A stretch of DNA of 64,000 nucleotides. Source: Hoplostethus atlanticus (taxonomy: Eukaryota; Chordata; Actinopteri; Trachichthyiformes; Trachichthyidae). The notes beneath the pieces were generated by a model. That model had not been told where the DNA came from. It did no database searches and worked only from the letters and a program-made list of their open reading frames with translations. Positions 1 to 11,312 of this stretch are shown piece by piece. Location of the stretch: assembly GCA_034670405.1 (NCBI GenBank), contig JAXDDX010000007.1, positions 4,234,001-4,298,000 on the forward strand. Direction: 5' to 3'. Made by a program: the position numbers and the translations under genes. How positions within the stretch are numbered: position 1 is the stretch's first letter; each line of letters opens with the position of its first letter.

Positions 1-23
1 TCATTCTTTCACATTGCTGTGAA

Positions 24-54
<31 letters not shown>

Positions 55-2887
55 TTGAGATAAATACATGCACACTATAAGAACTTATAGATTTTCTTGT
101 GTTATTTGTGTGGCACAGGCTAGAAATTCCCGTCAGTAGAGCACAGGACCTTTTTAGTAGCTGCATTTTAAATGTAATCATGAAATATCCTGTGTTGTCA
201 TTCTGGGCTTCATTACACCGTGAGCAGTTTGCATTCAGCCCTAGCGTTACAGGTCCACATCAGATACTGTCTCAGTTTATTTCCACTGCGAAACGCTCGT
301 CTGCATTGACACCATCTAGTCATCTATGACTAAAGGTCCACATCAGCAGCCGACACCGTGTTATTCATACATGACACCATAATCTGTCTGCTTCACACCG
401 TCTTCTTTCATGTAAGGGCAAATCCCCCATTACTGTCAGCATGCTCTGATCTGTTGTGACCAGGTCTTTCGTTAACAACCGGCACCTCTCTGGATTTGAA
501 GACAAATGCTGATTAGTTGTTAACACTTCAGTAATTGGTTTGGGTCTTGGTATGAGTCAGTTGTCTCCAACCCCATAAATGTTTGAAGGCTGTGTAAATA
601 AACTCCTAATGTGAACCATCTTGAAACATGCCCATGTCTGTTTCGGATGTGTTGGAGGAAGTCATGACAGAGAGCGAGGAGACTGAGCAGCTGTAGCACA
701 GCTCTCCAGTAAGTACGCCTCCGCCCTCCGTGAGACCTGATCTGCCCCTGTCTTCGCTAGTTTGAAGTTCTGACTAGAGCACGCCTTTTCACCAGCTGTT
801 CTCAGTGAAGGACTGCCCCTGTTCTGAGTAAGATCAGCATGTGTTCAAGTGAGAGTAGTGCTGTGAAGGGGGTGGTGGCTTCACTGCTGACCTCAGCAGG
901 TTTCCTGTGTGGTTGTTGTGTCGTTATCAGTGACCTGCTGGTACCAAGGGATATCTGCTGTATGCTGTATAGAATGTAATCAAATAATATCATCAAAACA
1001 TTATATGGGCCTGGGATCACTCCCTGGAAATTTCAAGGAATGTATGACATGACCAATCAGTGTAAATATGGACACTTTTCCAGAACGCGATAACAAAATA
1101 GGAAAAGAAACATGTTATAGATGGATGCCCCACACCACTGAGACTTTCCATCATGTCTGTTATTATAAGTGCCTTGTCACAGGATGCCAATATGTTAGAT
1201 AAACATTGCTACCAGATAACTGAAACATTCCCAGGGCTCTAGTTGAACATTTTCCAACCAAACAGCTGACCGTGGCCTGCACGCATCGGCATGGTGACAC
1301 ATCATGACTGTAAGGTATTGGAGGGTATAGGCAGAGTTAAGGCTGTTACAGTTTATTATCAAAGTTCTTGACGTGACCACTGAAAACAGGTAAGGGTGAC
1401 ACAGAGCAACATGGCTCAGAGCAATGTGACTTCGCATGACCTTTTATTTCATTGGAAAAAAGAAAATGACAGTGCGGTGTCGTGTGGCACAGCCAACACT
1501 TCCTGAATGACCACATTCCATTTCATCAGATTGGCCAAGTCAACACAGGAGAGCTGAGATACCCTCCCTCCCTCCCGCCGCTGCTATCTGTGGGTGTGTG
1601 ACCGCGGGCTCTGTGTTCCTTGTCACACTCGACACTCACTCGGTGGACAAGGAGGGAGGATCTGAAATGTGTTTATCTTGAAGATTTTATACTTTATTTC
1701 CTCAACAGGTAGGAGCATTATTATATGGGATAGTCAGATTGAAGACACATTCCTTTGCCGAGTGAGAGCACATGGACAAGTAACAGCAAAGATACCCAGA
1801 CAAAGAGATGTCTGGCAGTATGTCCACAACATGGAAGTCATGGTGTCGAAGTACTAGAACTTAATACTTTGTCGGGTAATTATTTGCCCGCGTCCTCATG
1901 TCTGCTGTAAAACAGTAACTTGAAGCAGTGGCACTTTGGCAGTAACTGGTGTGACAGGTGGATTATATTTGACTGCAACGAGGTCATGGCTTCAGGTGTG
2001 GGCGGAGGCGTTAACAACACTGCTCACTTCACCTCCATTGTCTCTACTATTTAGTTTGTTATCCTCTATACGCCTTCTAAAGGGAGACAGGAGAGTTTCA
2101 TTGACTCTTACTCTGCTACTGTTTATTAGCCTAACAAAAGGTCCGTGGTGTCAATTCTGCTCTTGGCCCCTGTATCACTCGTTGTTCAAGTGTGACTTGA
2201 AAACCATATCACCGGCTGAAAGCAAAGGAAGTAATAGAATTTATTTCATTGCATTGACTCTGAGCCAGCAACGCGGATGTACCGGTTGTAGCCACATTGA
2301 AATGTAAGACAAATTCATCTGTGGACATTATTATTCACGAAAAGGTCTCATGATATATTTGCCAATTAGCAAGGCAACATTAAACTGAGTTTGATATAAT
2401 GTTCTCTTCCAAACAAAAAAACCCATCCATGACTCAGTGTTATATTGCCTTTAATGACTTTTCATTTCATAAATTTGCTATTTGTTAGATTTAAGAAAAA
2501 AGGTAATATTCTTTCTCCTGCAATATTGATGCTAGCTCACCCATCTATCATAATGTACATTAGGTGTAATTAAAGCTATTAAATGAGTCTTCATGGCTAT
2601 GTAAGAATGAGATAAGACTCATAATCCCTCATGTAGCTCTCTCTGAACAAAATCATCTTTCCTTTGTAAATGGAGATTTGAAAGTAACAACATACCCGGC
2701 TAGTTGTCATCTTTCGCTAACTGGTTAGTCAGGTCACACTCTATTGTTGCAGCAGCTAGTTCTTGTACTTCCGGTCTCTAATGAGTGGCATACATGTTTA
2801 GGACACCAGTGTTTAGTAGTGAAAAGATTGCTGTCCCTTTGTTTTATTATCTCCATGGAACTGGTAACCATCTCTTTCTCTCCACAG
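1..2887. other. Upstream flank of sh3d19, no supported exon
   Basis: This stretch lies 5' of the first sh3d19 exon I can support. It contains an (AT)n microsatellite near its left end and otherwise non-repetitive AT-rich DNA. The open frames in it are short, without recognisable domains or chained splice sites. The true first exon(s) and promoter of the long sh3d19 transcript should lie here or further left, but none can be fixed. A strong donor-like GTAAGT occurs at 688, but the sequence before it has no usable open frame joining to the exon at 2,888. Confidence 0.6.
27..51. repeat. (AT)n microsatellite
   Basis: A pure alternating AT tract of about 12 units at the left edge of the window. 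It is a simple repeat with no gene context. Confidence 0.9.
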
Positions 2888-2927
2888 ATCGGTCCGAAAG
2901 AACCAAGCCAGATCACTTACATTCCAG
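2888..2927 (+). CDS. sh3d19: Probable 5' coding exon of long sh3d19 isoform
   Basis: This 40-nt segment is bounded by a strong acceptor (pyrimidine tract ending CCACAG) and a good donor (CAG|GTACGT). Read in the frame that leaves two bases at its end it gives RSERTKPDHLHS. Those two bases (AG) plus the first base of the 4288 exon complete a serine codon that leads directly into QGPLSSIRAAIKR. Its first two bases need a preceding exon ending with one spare base, which I cannot locate. A chance cassette is possible because the exon is short. Confidence 0.55.
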
Positions 2928-5900
2928 GTACGTCATCACTTGCAGTGTGCGTCAAACGCTGAAATTGGCTCCAGGCTTTACACTACCTCTATAAAGGTTG
3001 TGGAGCCAGTTGCAGCACAACGTTTTACCAGACTGTATCCGTAGCTGGGAAGAAGCTGTGGCTGGGGAAAGGGTGCTATCCCTTTAACGGTTAGATCTGC
3101 TGATGGTGAAGTTGTGAATGGACCAAACAATGCACTGATCCATCCTCATTGACATGACGGACTAAGGTCATCATGGGGGCGGATACATCACTAATGCTGC
3201 TGTTTTTGTTGTTGTTTATTGCATTAAGTTGTATTAAGTAGACTACCCCCCCCCTAGCACATCTTTGTAGACCTCAGCTAGCTCGTTTCAAAACAGCTAA
3301 ACCTTGGTAGTCCGGTTTACAATATATCACACAAGACACATGAACTTGTTTTCGTACAATTGAACTTTTTGGTTAGCTCCTTGTGTATAAAGATGAACTA
3401 ATCACTTTAATTAACCACATGGTACCAAAAAGAGGGTGTGGAGTGTTGTTCTGTCCCCCTGACAGTTGATGTCTCCCTCCTCCAGTCCCTAATGAGCAGA
3501 ATTGTGTATGTGTGTGTGTTAATGATAGGCCTTCCCCCCCCTCCGTCAAGAGGATTTGCCTTTGCTGGAAAGAGCGTTGGCACAGACACGGAGTATCACA
3601 TTAGCTCCGTCTCTGCACCTTCAGGGAGAAAGCATGCATTATACAGCACTTAGACGGGGGGAAACCTCACATGATTATAGCCCTGGTATGAAGTGATAAC
3701 ATGTTAGGATCAGAAAAGAATAGATCTGCGGCACTTGAGTAGAAAAAGACCCGTGGATATTAAGCAGATTTCTACCCCGCTGGCTTCCGACATGGAGAGG
3801 AATAGAAGAGTAGACTTTTTCTAAGGAGGTTACTTGAATGATGATCATATGTCTTTGCGTTGGCTGTGGTAGCGGTACCATTCAGTACCATTCAATGGTG
3901 TTTTTGTAAGGTAGGCACACACTGGATTTCAACTATGCACATGAACAGCTTTTGCCGGGATTTCTTTTTGTTCATATCTAAACCTATAGAAGTGAGTAGC
4001 TTCTGTATATTGACTGGCAATACAGAAGTGAACAGAAATGTAATATTTACTGTGAGTGGAGCCAAAATGTGTATGGCAACCATGGGAAATCCCTTTTTGT
4101 CTGTATGAAATGGCATCATCAGTAGGAGGTGGCTACATGAAAAGAACCTCTGCTGTATTGTGTGGTCTTGCCCTGGGCCAGGTGACTGGGTTTTCTTTGA
4201 AAAATGAGTCATCACAAGGGTACTCTTGTCAGTATGTGCTCCACACCTCCATGATAAACAGGCTTTCTGTCCTACTCTCTTTCTCAGCCAAGGACCTCTG
4301 TCTTCCATACGAGCTGCCATCAAACGAAGTAAGTTTGAGCCTCTGCAACACTTGAAGATGATTTAATAGCAAATGGTTTATTTCTAAAATGAGAAAGAAG
4401 TGACACCAACTTTAAGTATCCAAAATTAAAACTACTTCAAGCATAGTAGGTCACTTTGTCAACCTTGGTTAACAAAAAACACCCAAATTGGATCCTCCAC
4501 ATCCAACTGTTCACATTCAAATTCAGAAATATAGAAGAGCAATGTAGAAATGTCTGGTAAGATGTGATATTTGTAACTGAAAGAACGTGCCAAGCAGGCC
4601 AATTGATGACATTTTCATGAATTCATATGACCTTTCTCCCTTCAGCAAGAACAAACTCTCAGGGTGACCACAGCAGAGACAGAAGGTAATCTTCCCAATA
4701 GATATGTTGGTGCAGTAGAGACATTCAAAATGCCTGTGCATGTTTGCTTCCTGATTGTAGATGTTGCTTCTCTCTCTCTGCAGATTTGGATGTAGACCTA
4801 CTGTTTTGATGTTCTGTTGGTGCATATAATGTTAAGTGGTTGAATGACCATTTAGAGGATATGGTTTGTCTTTCAGGCGGCCAGAGATCACCATCCTCTC
4901 AGTGGAACCTCTGGCCAATAACAACTGGTTCTCCGGATCCTCTGGGGTTTTTCAACCTCTCTCTCCATCCTCACAGCCAAGCTGGTCTGGGAGCATCCAG
5001 GTTTCCCAGGTAGGTCGTACTGTCATTTAGGCTGTTTTTCATCACCGCACCATTTTTGGTTCTTTATATGGGCCAATATGTGGAAGTTCTCAAACATTTG
5101 GGTTATTGAGTTGAGGCGTCTTCATGACTCGTTGAATGACTCGTTAAACAAACGAAAAATACAAACCAAGCGCAACTACAGGTCATGAGTTGTGAAATTC
5201 TAAGTGTATCATATACATCACTGGCTAACATATCTCACAAGTAGTACCATAAAGTAGACGTGCTGTGTGGAAAAATAATGTGTGTGCGAACCCCTCCTTT
5301 CTCACGTCTTAGCCCCCACCATCCTATGACCAGGTGATCAAAGAAAAGACCCAGGAAGAGCACACTGCCCAAGCCAACTGCTGCCCCCCGTCGGTCCACC
5401 TGTACCACCACAAGTGCCACCCAGACTGACCCTGTGAGGGAACACACTGCCACCACTGCCCCACAATGCAGTGCAGCTCAACAGTCAACAGAGAAAAGAT
5501 CTGCTGGTGAGACATATAAGAATTATTGGTGGTAATACAATGAAGCGCCATGTGAATTAACCCTGCTTATTTGATTGATTTGATTCTACCCATCCATTTC
5601 TTCCCAGTTAAAAAGCCACAAAAACCACCGAGGCCATCATTGCCTAAACCATTGGACAGAGAACCTGCCATCGGAGAAGCTGCACCTACAGACAGGCAGG
5701 TTGCGACAAACACAGCATCCACTAACACTGAGAGCCAAACTGACTCCAAGTCAGATGTAGAACAACCCAACCCACCAGACTCCTCCCACACGTGCACCAG
5801 ATCTGTCACTGTGCAATGGGACGTTCCAACAGCACCTCTTGCTGCTTCTATACACTCACCGTCTACCCCTGCTGAAAATACTTCCTCAGACTCAGACCAC

Positions 5901-8900
5901 ACTCAACGGCCCATTCCGCTTCCTCGTTTTAAGTCCCGCAAGCAGCCAATCACAGAGGAGGTTCAAGTTCAAACTCTGGTGAGACTAAGTGAAAATGGGG
6001 ACACCTTTCCAGTGACGTCTAGCACCGATCCAGAGGAGGTGTTCTCAAGTAAGTATTTAAAAGAGCTGTTGGAGGCCTTTAGTGTGGACAACCAGTGCGA
6101 GCAGAGCTGTGACACTGTTGACCAATCAGGACGAGAGTGAGCAAATTGAAGATGCTGGTGGCGAGATGAGTGCCCTCCACAGCCAACGCAATATCCGGGC
6201 CCGGATCCAGGCCTTTGAGAGCCAGGATAGCACTGACGAGGGAAATGTGGTGGAACTGGCCAAAAGACCAGAGCCTTCACCCAGGAACATGCACAACAAA
6301 CCGGCAGTCGCTGCCAAACCTTCTTTAGCCCCTAAACCTTCTAAACCTTCGTTTAACCACAGTATAGCTAATAACAATCAAGAGGTCTCAACCACAAGCA
6401 TCCCCCAAAACCCTACCCCAGCCCCTAGACCTCAGCCCCCCAAGAAACCTATGGGCCATTCCTTTAAAGAAGAACTAGAGACTCTACACACCAAGATGGC
6501 CGTCCTGCCCCCACCACGGAGGTCCATACTGACCAGAAGCAAAGGCTTCCATTCCCAAGAGGATGAAACTCCAGTAGGTCCCCCTACACCTCCAGTGAAG
6601 CCTGTTAAGGAGCCCCTCAAACCCACCCTCAATCTCAACAACCATAACTCAACCTCCATGGTCACAGAGAATGAGTATGTGGACAGTCCATCAAGTGAGT
6701 AGCGTTCCCTTTTAACACACATTGCGTAACAGAAAAGGCACCGGTCTGCCTTGATAATTATATTCACACCATTTGTGTCCAGACCATTCCCCAGTTAAGC
6801 CTCAGTATAGTGTGGACAGCGGTAGCTCCTTCAGCAGGCACAGTATCACGAGGAGACCTACCACCATCAGAGTACCAAGCAAGACTGAAAGACGTGAGTC
6901 CAACTCCCTTTTTATGTCGATATATCATACCAAATACAGTATGTCATGCTATATGGCACCAAGGACTGCTTGTATTAGTGAAAGACTAACAGCAATATTT
7001 GGCTTCTCAGTGTCAGATGTTTCTCTGGACTGTCCTCCTCCTCTCCCTGCCCAGAAGCCTGTAGGCTCCCTAACTCCAACCGTGAGCCCCAAACCCATCC
7101 TTCCCTCCCAGGTAAAGCATTGTTACAGTGCATGTTCCATATCGTGTCACTACAAAGCATTCCTTCTCATAGCCTGTGATGGTGCGGTATTGTGAGCCCA
7201 TAAAACGTTTTGTCTTGTCTTTCATCAGTCCAGCCCGAACACCTTACCTGCTACTTTCTCTCTGGTTTTCACAAACACAAAGCAGCCATTGTTAGCCCCC
7301 ATGCAAACAATGCCTGCTGTAGAGCAAGCTAGTTGTGTTGGATGCTGTGGGTTGTAGCATGGTTACTATGGTTTCCAGTCTTAGGGCACTGGAGACCGAT
7401 GCGGTGAGTTTGTTTTTCCTCCAATATAACCGAGGAGGAGGAATTAAATAGCATGTTGGTTTCTTCTGCAGGAGTCTTTCAATGTTGTGCCGAAGCTGTC
7501 TCTGCCTCCTCGGTGAGTGGGGGGGGGGGGGGAAATCACTTTGAAAGTTCACTATACCTAAACATTATTAGTAGTAGTCACATTATATTGCACTGTGCAA
7601 AGGTGCTACTGCGTCTAACCTGCTGTTACTCCTGCAGGCCCACTGGGACTAAGGCCCTCCCACCTCGCCCACCTCCAGCCAAAGCAGGCCCAGGACGACC
7701 ACCTCCACCCCGCCATGACACCGCGGCCCGACCCCGTCCCAAACCCCAGGCCCAGTCCCAGGCCCTGAAGCCCAAGAGGAAAGGACCCGTCTTGCCCCCG
7801 AGGCCTAATCCCGGGCACCGTCTCTACAACAAATACACTGTGAGAGAGATCCCACTGCAGGCGCATGTGGTGTTATGTTTTGAAATAGCACACATAGAAA
7901 GACGTCTTCATTTTTATTTTTGCTCTCTTCTGCCAGCTTGAACTTCCTCATGGAATTGCAGCTCTTGACTACAATGGGAGCAATACAGGAGAACTCTCCT
8001 TTCAGGTAATCAAAATAATTGTTCTTCTTACACATCGCCTCTCAACAAGGGTATTACTGAACACATACTGCCACCATATGCAGTGTATCGCATCTCACTA
8101 TATTTCTCGTCACTGAGTCTCACCGCTGTATAATTTAAGTAAATCCCATACTCCCTCTACTGCAGGAGCTCTGCAGCTGATTCAGCAAAAACAAATACCT
8201 TGTTTGCCTTTTTCAACAGAAAAATGAAGTGCTGCTGCTGCTAGAGGAGACTGACCACAGAACATTTGTGTGCCAAGTGGGAGACACCAGAGGCCGAGTC
8301 CAGAAGTCTCACATGAAGGTCATCACTCCTCTCTCCTCTTTCTCAGCAGAGTCCCCGCCACAGATACCCTGTCCTTCAGCTGTAAGTGCCTCGCCTTTTC
8401 TTTTCTACCTGCAGCATGTCTCCCTGTGCCTGGTGGTCTATGAAACATTATCCTGTAACCGTCCTTGTCCTCTGTACAGGGCGCCGGGCCAGCTGGTTCT
8501 GGCAGAGACAGTTGTGGACTAAAGGTGCAGGCCATACATGATTTCAACCCAGGTGACCCCTCACTTTCTTTACCTCAAACATCTGCTAGGTATTGACTGA
8601 AAAAATATAAAAATGACTTAATGCGTGTCACTTTTACATTTTTACACTTTTTTTAAACTGGCTGGTTGAAAATAATCATTATAATTATAACAATAATTAC
8701 TTTAATGTCAGGCCATTTTATTTGAACCAGAGACAGCTGATGGTTGATGTGTATGTTCTGCATTCAGAGGGTGCAGGAGAGCTCAGTCTGAGGGCAGGAG
8801 ATGTGGTAAGCATGGTGGAGCAGGTGAACAGTGATTGGTACAGAGGCTCATGTAGAGGATCTACTGGTTTCTTCCCCATCAACTATGTTCAAGTCCTGGT

Positions 8901-11089
8901 AAGATTCAAAACAGTAATTCTACTTCTAACACATGAAACTTATTTCCATTTTTGCAATGTGTAGATCGCATCTTTAGTGGTAAATAAAAGTTATTTAGAG
9001 ATGTGCTTGAATTAAGGAAGTTTATTATCCTTCAATCAGTCAAATTCACCAAAACCCATCCCAGAGAGGAAAGGAAAGCCAGCATCTGCAACAATCAGGT
9101 AATGTTTTCAAATCATAAAATCTGTACTGGCCTTAACCTAAAATGACGTGTGTAAAAACAAATAGAAACGCTGCTTTCATACTAGTGTTTACAGTCCATA
9201 TTAGTATTTTTGGTTATAGAACAATGTGTTGTGTCTCTCCAAAGTGGTCCAAGATGTGTGGCAAGGTTCGACTTTGAGGGGGAGAACAGCGACGAGCTGT
9301 CATTCTCTGAAGGGGATGTGATCAAGCTGAAGGAGTACGTCGGACAGGAGTGGGCGCGGGGACAGCTTGGCGTCTTCACTGGAATCTTCCCTCTCAACTT
9401 TGTGGAGGTGGTTGAAGATCTGACTCTGCCTCCAACTCAGCAGCAGACGCAGCCCACCAAGATAGCGCTGCCTGGTAAGATTATTATCATTAACACGTAC
9501 TGAGTCACAACAAATCCACTGATTCTTTTCATTATTAGCCGATTTGCACATGCATGTGAGGTTAAATTCCACATTTGTCAGCTCACTTAAATAGGAATAT
9601 TGAGATTACACAAGCGTATTATAGGCTGTTGCATTATTACCCTCAAACTCAGCAACTAAAGAACTGTCCTTCAGTGGAGTGCCTCCCTCCATCCCTATCC
9701 TTTGTGTGGGCTGGCATTTCTCCCTGTGGTATGCCAGGAATCTCTGCATCTGTTTTGTGTACTTTGTGTGTACAGTAGGTCTCTCAGTAGTGAACCTGAT
9801 GCCTTAGTATGAACACTACACACTCACACAGCACTAATAAGAACTACCGTAGAGTGCACCCAGAAAATTTGTTCTCATTCATTATTTGTGACTGTATGTT
9901 ACAGAGTATTGTGCTTTTCATTTTGAATAACCTTAGCCTCACCTTTTCTAGGAATGGTCACTCCACCCAGTGCTCACCCTGATGCTGCCAAACCTGTTCA
10001 GGTAACCCATTGATGTTTATGCGGGCCTGGTACATCAAAAAGGATGGAGTCGACCCAATGTGCTACATATGACAGACTCTTGTACATGTGCAGCCATTGG
10101 AACTATTTGTGTTGATGAGTAAGTTAACACACCTACTCTCTCTTGGTCACTGTAGGCCTCTCAGTCCGGTGTGGAGTGGGCAGTGGCTCTATACGACTTC
10201 ACTGGGCAGACAGGCGATCTGTCCTTTCAGCAGGGGGACTCTATCCTGATCACCCAGCATATTGATGCCGAGTGGTGCTCTGGCAGGCTCAATGGCAAAG
10301 AGGGCATTTTCCCCAGGGCTTTCGTTGAGACCAGCACAGGTATGACGTTCTGGTGACCGTGTCTTGTTGACCGGACATTATCGTCCTCTACTGGGGGTCA
10401 AGACTCAAGCTCACATTTATCTCCTGTTTTCTGTCTGCCCCTTCATTGAACGGTATCCATCAGTCTGAGTAAAGCAAAAATGTGATAGGATGTGAGCAGT
10501 TGCATTTCTCATATTTAACAAGGGTGATGCACTCTAACACTTCATCTCTACATCTACAGTATGTAACACTGTTAATAAGGAGAATGTATTAATGTGTAAC
10601 ACTGTTAAGGAGAATACCCTCTTCCTTCGCCCCTCTATTGTATCACACACACATTCAGGATTTCTTGTGACAAATACTTCACACAGATTAACACTATTTC
10701 ACACCAGCATCATTATTCATTGTGCAATTACAGTATAAGTGATTGTTTTGACGTATCCCCTCTTCACCAGGCCAGTTGTCGACACCGGATAGCCGGCAGA
10801 GCGGAGCTGCTGGGGCAGGGAAGGCCAAGGCTCTGTTTGACTTCACATCAGACTGTGAAGAGGAGCTCTCTTTGCAGGTGAATAGTCTCTTGTTTCAAGA
10901 TTAAGTTGCTCAAAAATAAAAACCAGCAATTGAAAGCACTACCATCCAGACAGCTTTTCATCCCCTTCTCCTTTACAGATGGGGGACATTGTAACCAATC
11001 TGGAGTCCATTGATGAAGAGTGGTTCTTGGGTGATTTGAGGGGGCAGCGGGCCTTGGTCCCTAAAAACTATGTACAAGTATTGGGATAG
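2888..11089 (+). CDS. sh3d19: SH3 domain-containing protein 19 (EEN-binding protein, EVE1)
   Basis: SH3D19 is a cytoplasmic adaptor with proline-rich motifs and five C-terminal SH3 domains. In mammals it binds ADAM metalloproteases and endophilin and acts in ectodomain shedding and endocytosis. Coding exons with matching phases: 2888-2927 (probable), 4288-4328, 4646-4685, 4877-5009, 5313-5506, 5608-6694, 6783-6893, 7011-7111, 7472-7512, 7638-7839, 7937-8005, 8220-8381, 8480-8552, 8768-8898, 9040-9098, 9245-9474, 9952-10001, 10156-10339, 10771-10877, 10979-11089 (TAG stop). All introns are GT-AG. The Met codon at 6166 aligns with the start of the human canonical protein as I recall it. From there the exons total 2,160 nt and give 719 aa (human about 790). 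Upstream exons encode a longer N-terminus with two apparent one-base frame breaks (near 5384-5389 and 6129-6130). The most 5' coding exon is not identified. Assignment rests on the five-SH3 architecture, recalled similarity to the human protein and synteny with rps3a and lrba. Confidence 0.95.
4288..5009 (+). CDS. sh3d19: sh3d19 long-isoform exons (IKR and RPEITIL segment)
   Basis: Three exons (4288-4328, 4646-4685, 4877-5009) chain without a break. The first gives GPLSSIRAAIKR, the second a short basic stretch ending SRDRR, the third RPEITILSVEPLANNNWF and a serine-rich tail ending IQVSQ in phase 0. Exon lengths of 41, 40 and 133 nt keep one open frame across all junctions, which is unlikely by chance. 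The segment precedes the proline-rich body and is absent from the short isoform that starts at 6166. I recognise no folded domain here; a role in partner binding is inference. Confidence 0.8.
5313..5506 (+). CDS. sh3d19: sh3d19 long-isoform exon with frame break
   Basis: The acceptor CGTCTTAG precedes codons PPPSYDQVIKEKTQEEH in phase 0, continuing the previous exon. The 3' part reads TSATQTDPVREHTATTAP in another frame and ends TCT GCT G before GTGAGA, joining to TT AAA AAG of the next exon. The exon is 194 nt, one more than its flanking phases allow. The two frames meet at a run of six C at 5384-5389, where a five-C run would keep one frame. This is either an assembly homopolymer error or a genuine lesion in the long isoform. 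Confidence 0.75.
5608..6694 (+). CDS. sh3d19: sh3d19 large proline-rich exon with short-isoform start
   Basis: This is the largest exon. Its 5' half encodes KKPQKPPRPSLPKP and a serine/threonine-rich region ending KYLKELLEAFSVDNQ. A second frame break lies near 6129-6130 (GG): with a single G the protein would continue VDQSDESEQIEDAGGEMSA. The ATG at 6166-6168 (G at -3) starts MSALHSQRNIRARIQAFESQ, which parallels the start of the human canonical isoform (a Q-rich start, then RIKVFEGQ). The 3' part holds several PxxP motifs (KPSLAPKP, APRPQPPKKP, VGPPTPPVKP), candidate SH3 ligands. It ends TCA A before GTGAGT, phase 1. Confidence 0.9.
6783..7839 (+). CDS. sh3d19: sh3d19 proline-rich linker exons
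   Basis: Four exons (6783-6893, 7011-7111, 7472-7512, 7638-7839) encode the low-complexity linker before the SH3 array. Recognisable blocks are TTIRVPSKTE, CPPPLPAQKPVG, VVPKLSLPPRP, PAKAGPGRPPPPR and KGPVLPPRPNPGHRLYNKYT; the last parallels a human VLPPRPKPGHPLY segment. Phases run 1, 1, 0, 2, 0 and keep one frame. Such runs are typical class I/II SH3 ligands, so intramolecular or partner binding is plausible. The donor at 7513 is followed at once by a 14-G run (7519-7532), which could affect splicing and is a likely place for assembly length errors. Confidence 0.93.
7937..8381 (+). CDS. sh3d19: sh3d19 SH3 domain 1 (divergent)
   Basis: Exons 7937-8005 and 8220-8381 encode the first SH3-like domain, from ELPHGIAALDYNGSN to SHMKVITPL. 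The ALxDY strand and the GELSFQ segment are present. The usual paired Trp after the n-Src loop and the FPxNYV signature are missing (here TFVCQV and GRVQKSHMKVI). The recalled human first SH3 is similarly divergent (NYLECQ and GRVHLSQMKII), so this looks like a family trait rather than local decay. Confidence 0.9.
8480..8898 (+). CDS. sh3d19: sh3d19 SH3 domain 2
   Basis: Exons 8480-8552 and 8768-8898 encode a complete SH3 domain. It shows AIHDFNPEGAGELSL, then DVVSMVEQVNSDWYRG and GFFPINYVQVL. The ligand-surface residues (Asp-Phe of the ALYDY strand, the Trp of DWYRG, Pro and Tyr of FPINYV) are all present. The split within the RT loop (phase 1) is consistent with the flanking exons. Confidence 0.94.
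9040..9474 (+). CDS. sh3d19: sh3d19 SH3 domain 3 with linker exon
   Basis: A basic, serine/proline linker exon (9040-9098, SNSPKPIPERKGKP) is followed by exon 9245-9474 holding the whole third SH3 domain: RCVARFDFEGENSDELSFSE, then EYVGQEWARG and TGIFPLNFVEVVEDL. The segment closely parallels the human third SH3 (recalled as RCVARFEYIGE and GIFPLNFVEPVEDY). The last part, TLPPTQQQTQPTKIALPG, is a linker. Confidence 0.95.
9952..10339 (+). CDS. sh3d19: sh3d19 linker and SH3 domain 4
   Basis: Exon 9952-10001 is a 50-nt linker (MVTPPSAHPDAAKPVQ). Exon 10156-10339 encodes the fourth SH3 domain: WAVALYDFTGQTGDLSFQQG, then HIDAEWCSGRLNGKEGIFP and RAFVET. The ALYDF motif, conserved Trp and IFPxxFV signature are intact. 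Confidence 0.95.
10771..11089 (+). CDS. sh3d19: sh3d19 SH3 domain 5 and C-terminus
   Basis: Exons 10771-10877 and 10979-11089 encode the fifth SH3 domain and the end of the protein. The domain reads AKALFDFTSDCEEELSLQMG, then SIDEEWFLGDLRG and ALVPKNYVQVLG before TAG at 11087-11089. The IFPKNY signature is changed to LVPKNY, but the Pro and Tyr are kept. Human SH3D19 also ends a few residues after the last SH3. Confidence 0.95.
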
Positions 11090-11312
11090 CACCAAGTAGC
11101 TTTCAGTCCTGACTACATTGGAAGAAAGTGGGACAGTCAGCTGGATCCATTATGTGCTTGGGATGTACACCAACCGAAATACGAGACGTGCCTTTTCTAC
11201 TGGAATGCAGTAATTTTTTTTCCACAAGCAGTGTGATTGAGCTATTTTATCTATAACATTACCTTGTCAAAATGAATGGAAATGTGAATTGTTTACCAAG
11301 TTATTAAAACAG

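Noticed and set aside
640-690. A 5' coding exon of sh3d19 (MPMSVSDVLEEVMTESEETEQL) before the donor-like GTAAGT at 688
   Set aside because: That frame stops before the donor and the other frames lack an ATG; the phase does not give an open join to 2888.
6049-6151. A 103-bp intron inside the large sh3d19 exon
   Set aside because: The donor is excellent and the frame would work, but the acceptor lacks a pyrimidine tract and the skipped stretch looks like real protein; left as an alternative only.
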